Shown: piece by piece, positions 62,783 to 64,000 of the stretch
Numbering within the stretch: the stretch's first letter is position 1
Layout of the letters: each line of letters begins with the position of its first letter
Source: Symbiodinium natans
Lineage: Eukaryota; Sar; Dinophyceae; Suessiales; Symbiodiniaceae
DNA length: 64,000 nucleotides
Direction of reading: 5' to 3'
NCBI GenBank assembly: GCA_905221605.1
Contig: CAJNDS010002619.1
Span: 186,001 to 250,000, forward strand
Notes under the pieces: model-generated
The model's database searches: none
What the model saw: the letters and a program-made list of their open reading frames with translations, nothing else
What the model was told of the DNA's origin: nothing
Program-made: the position numbers and the translations under genes

Positions 62783-62794
62783 TTTGGCTCAAGG
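62783..62794 (+). other. Possible relict of the dinoflagellate spliced leader
   Basis: TTTTGGCTCAAG equals the last 12 bases of the conserved 22-base dinoflagellate spliced leader (known from the literature). Truncated relicts of this kind mark genes that returned to the genome by reverse transcription. The base before differs (C instead of A), so only 12 bases support it. Confidence 0.4.
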
Positions 62795-64000
62795 CCTGCG
62801 AGTGAAAAAGACGTGTCCGCACTTGGTTGAGATAGGTTTGGGTTCGTGCTTTCAAGGGAAAAGGGGCACCTGGAGTGCCGGGGCCTTCAAAGGCTTTAAA
62901 GGCTTTGAAGGGAGGACGAAGCCCCTTCGTCCTCACCTTCGAAGCCTTCGAAGCCCCCTGCAGCAAAAAAGTGCTCTACAGAAAACACCAACAAAGACCT
63001 GCTGCGGGCCAGCATTGCGGAAACGAAGTCCAGGTTGCGGGGAAGTCTCTTTTTCTAGCAACTTAGGCAGCGTCGCGCTGAGCGTGCGGGAGCTTGTCCG
63101 AAGCAGCTGCACGCTCGTCTTTGTAATGCTGCAGTGAGGCAGAACTGCAACTGTAAGCTCCCCTTTTTTGTTCGAGGGATTCATTTTAAGACAGTGAATA
63201 GCTGAAAGCTGCTTTTCATGTCGGCCAGAAGCCTGATTACTTCCTCTTTACCGCTTGTCTACAACCAGTTGAGAAGAACGCTGATGTGTTGTGAACCCCT
63301 AATTGCTTCTAAACGCAAACAAAGACTGTCAGTAACTCCAAGGCGCTTGTGACAATGAGCAGTTTCCGTTGTGAAGATCAAGGGGCCGTGACAATGTTTT
63401 TAAGTTTTTTGCAGAAAAATCTTAATGGAAGGCAAAGAACAGTTGGACGATTGCGGTTTCTGTTCGCGCGGACAGCGAGTGCGAGTTGGCAATGTTCTCC
63501 AACATGGAGCTGTTCGAGTGGATGGTGTTTCTGATGTGCGCCAGCATGTTGCAGGCTTCTCCATGCAGCGTACTGCAAGAGTGCAACTCTGGGTCCACGT
63601 CAACTTTTTTGTGCTTAGAGTTTTTTTACGCGAAATGTCAGTTGCAAGCGGCCTATCAGCAGAGCCAGAAATACTCGCGGTCCTGTGCAATGCTCTTCTC
63701 TGCACGATGGGAAACGGAAGTCCGCAGGTTCGCAGTGATGGCACCTTGTTCTTGGCGGACAGAAATGTCCCTGGGTCTGTTCATTTTCTCCCTGACACAT
63801 ATGAGCTCTTCCGCCTTCCGCGCCATTGGTCATCTCGGTGCTTACTGCGGTGCTGCCATGCAGGCAAAATCCTGATCAGACACACCCCCATTCCAGTGCC
63901 TCCAGAACACCTCTGTCGCTAAGGAGGCGCTCGGACTTTCTCTTAGGCTGGTACGCTAATGAGGTCGCCAGCCGTCTCAGTTGCCATTTGTGAAATCACT
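62795..64000. other. No gene supported; one hairpin
   Basis: GGCTTTGAAGGGAGGACGAAG (62901) pairs imperfectly with CTTCGTCCTCACCTTCGAAG (about 62925-62945) around a CCCC loop. Plus-strand frames at 63349-63922 show no recognisable protein features. Confidence 0.4.

Overview
The window looks like nuclear DNA of a dinoflagellate-type alga (inference). It holds very long LINE and Ty1/copia polyprotein frames of the style common in Symbiodinium-like genomes, intron-containing P-loop genes, minisatellites, and a GC-rich cluster of double-jelly-roll-lineage (Polinton-like/adinto-like) virus genes. One 12-base match to the end of the dinoflagellate spliced leader lies at 62783-62794. I see no rRNA, tRNA or bacterial operon.

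Layout. (1) 1-1947 and 20837-28625 are two halves of one GC-rich virus-like element: a fiber-like gene, a structural-type gene, small proteins including an AT-hook protein, a penton-like capsid protein, an FtsK/A32-type packaging ATPase, a C5 cytosine methyltransferase, a 51-residue membrane protein, an unknown 190-residue protein, and a large HNH + polymerase-like + SF1 helicase fusion. (2) A full-length LINE (1948-20836) split the structural-type gene and left a 13-bp target-site duplication. Its polyprotein carries AP-endonuclease, reverse transcriptase, C2H2 fingers and, unusually, a ubiquitin-specific-protease-like domain. (3) Inside the LINE sits a complete Ty1/copia element (9782-18747) with apparently identical 136-bp LTRs and a 5-bp duplication (AGAAA). 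The order of events is therefore virus, then LINE, then LTR element.

(4) 24489-35600 and 35601-46954 are a head-to-tail near-identical duplication of about 11.1 kb. Each copy holds the HNH-polymerase-helicase gene, a CATGAG minisatellite, a multi-exon gene with two SAM-like domains, a P-loop NTPase and a PD-(D/E)XK-like nuclease (layout like Crinkler/RHS effectors), a CTCAT minisatellite, and a 567-bp foldback element. Each copy of the polymerase-helicase gene is broken, at different places: an in-frame TAG in copy 1 and a 77-bp deletion in copy 2.

(5) 46955-50400 is mostly interspersed and tandem repeats. (6) 50423-54858 (minus) is a large SF1 helicase gene. (7) 55060-56120 is simple sequence, including a strand-switching GGGGGGCTTAA array. 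(8) 56700-60050 holds two Ty1/copia remnants joined tail to tail. (9) 60180-61822 is an unrecognised broken coding region. (10) 61823-64000 has no gene I can support.

Many genes carry single-base frameshifts. They may be real decay, assembly error, or in the eukaryotic parts unrecognised introns; sequence alone does not decide.
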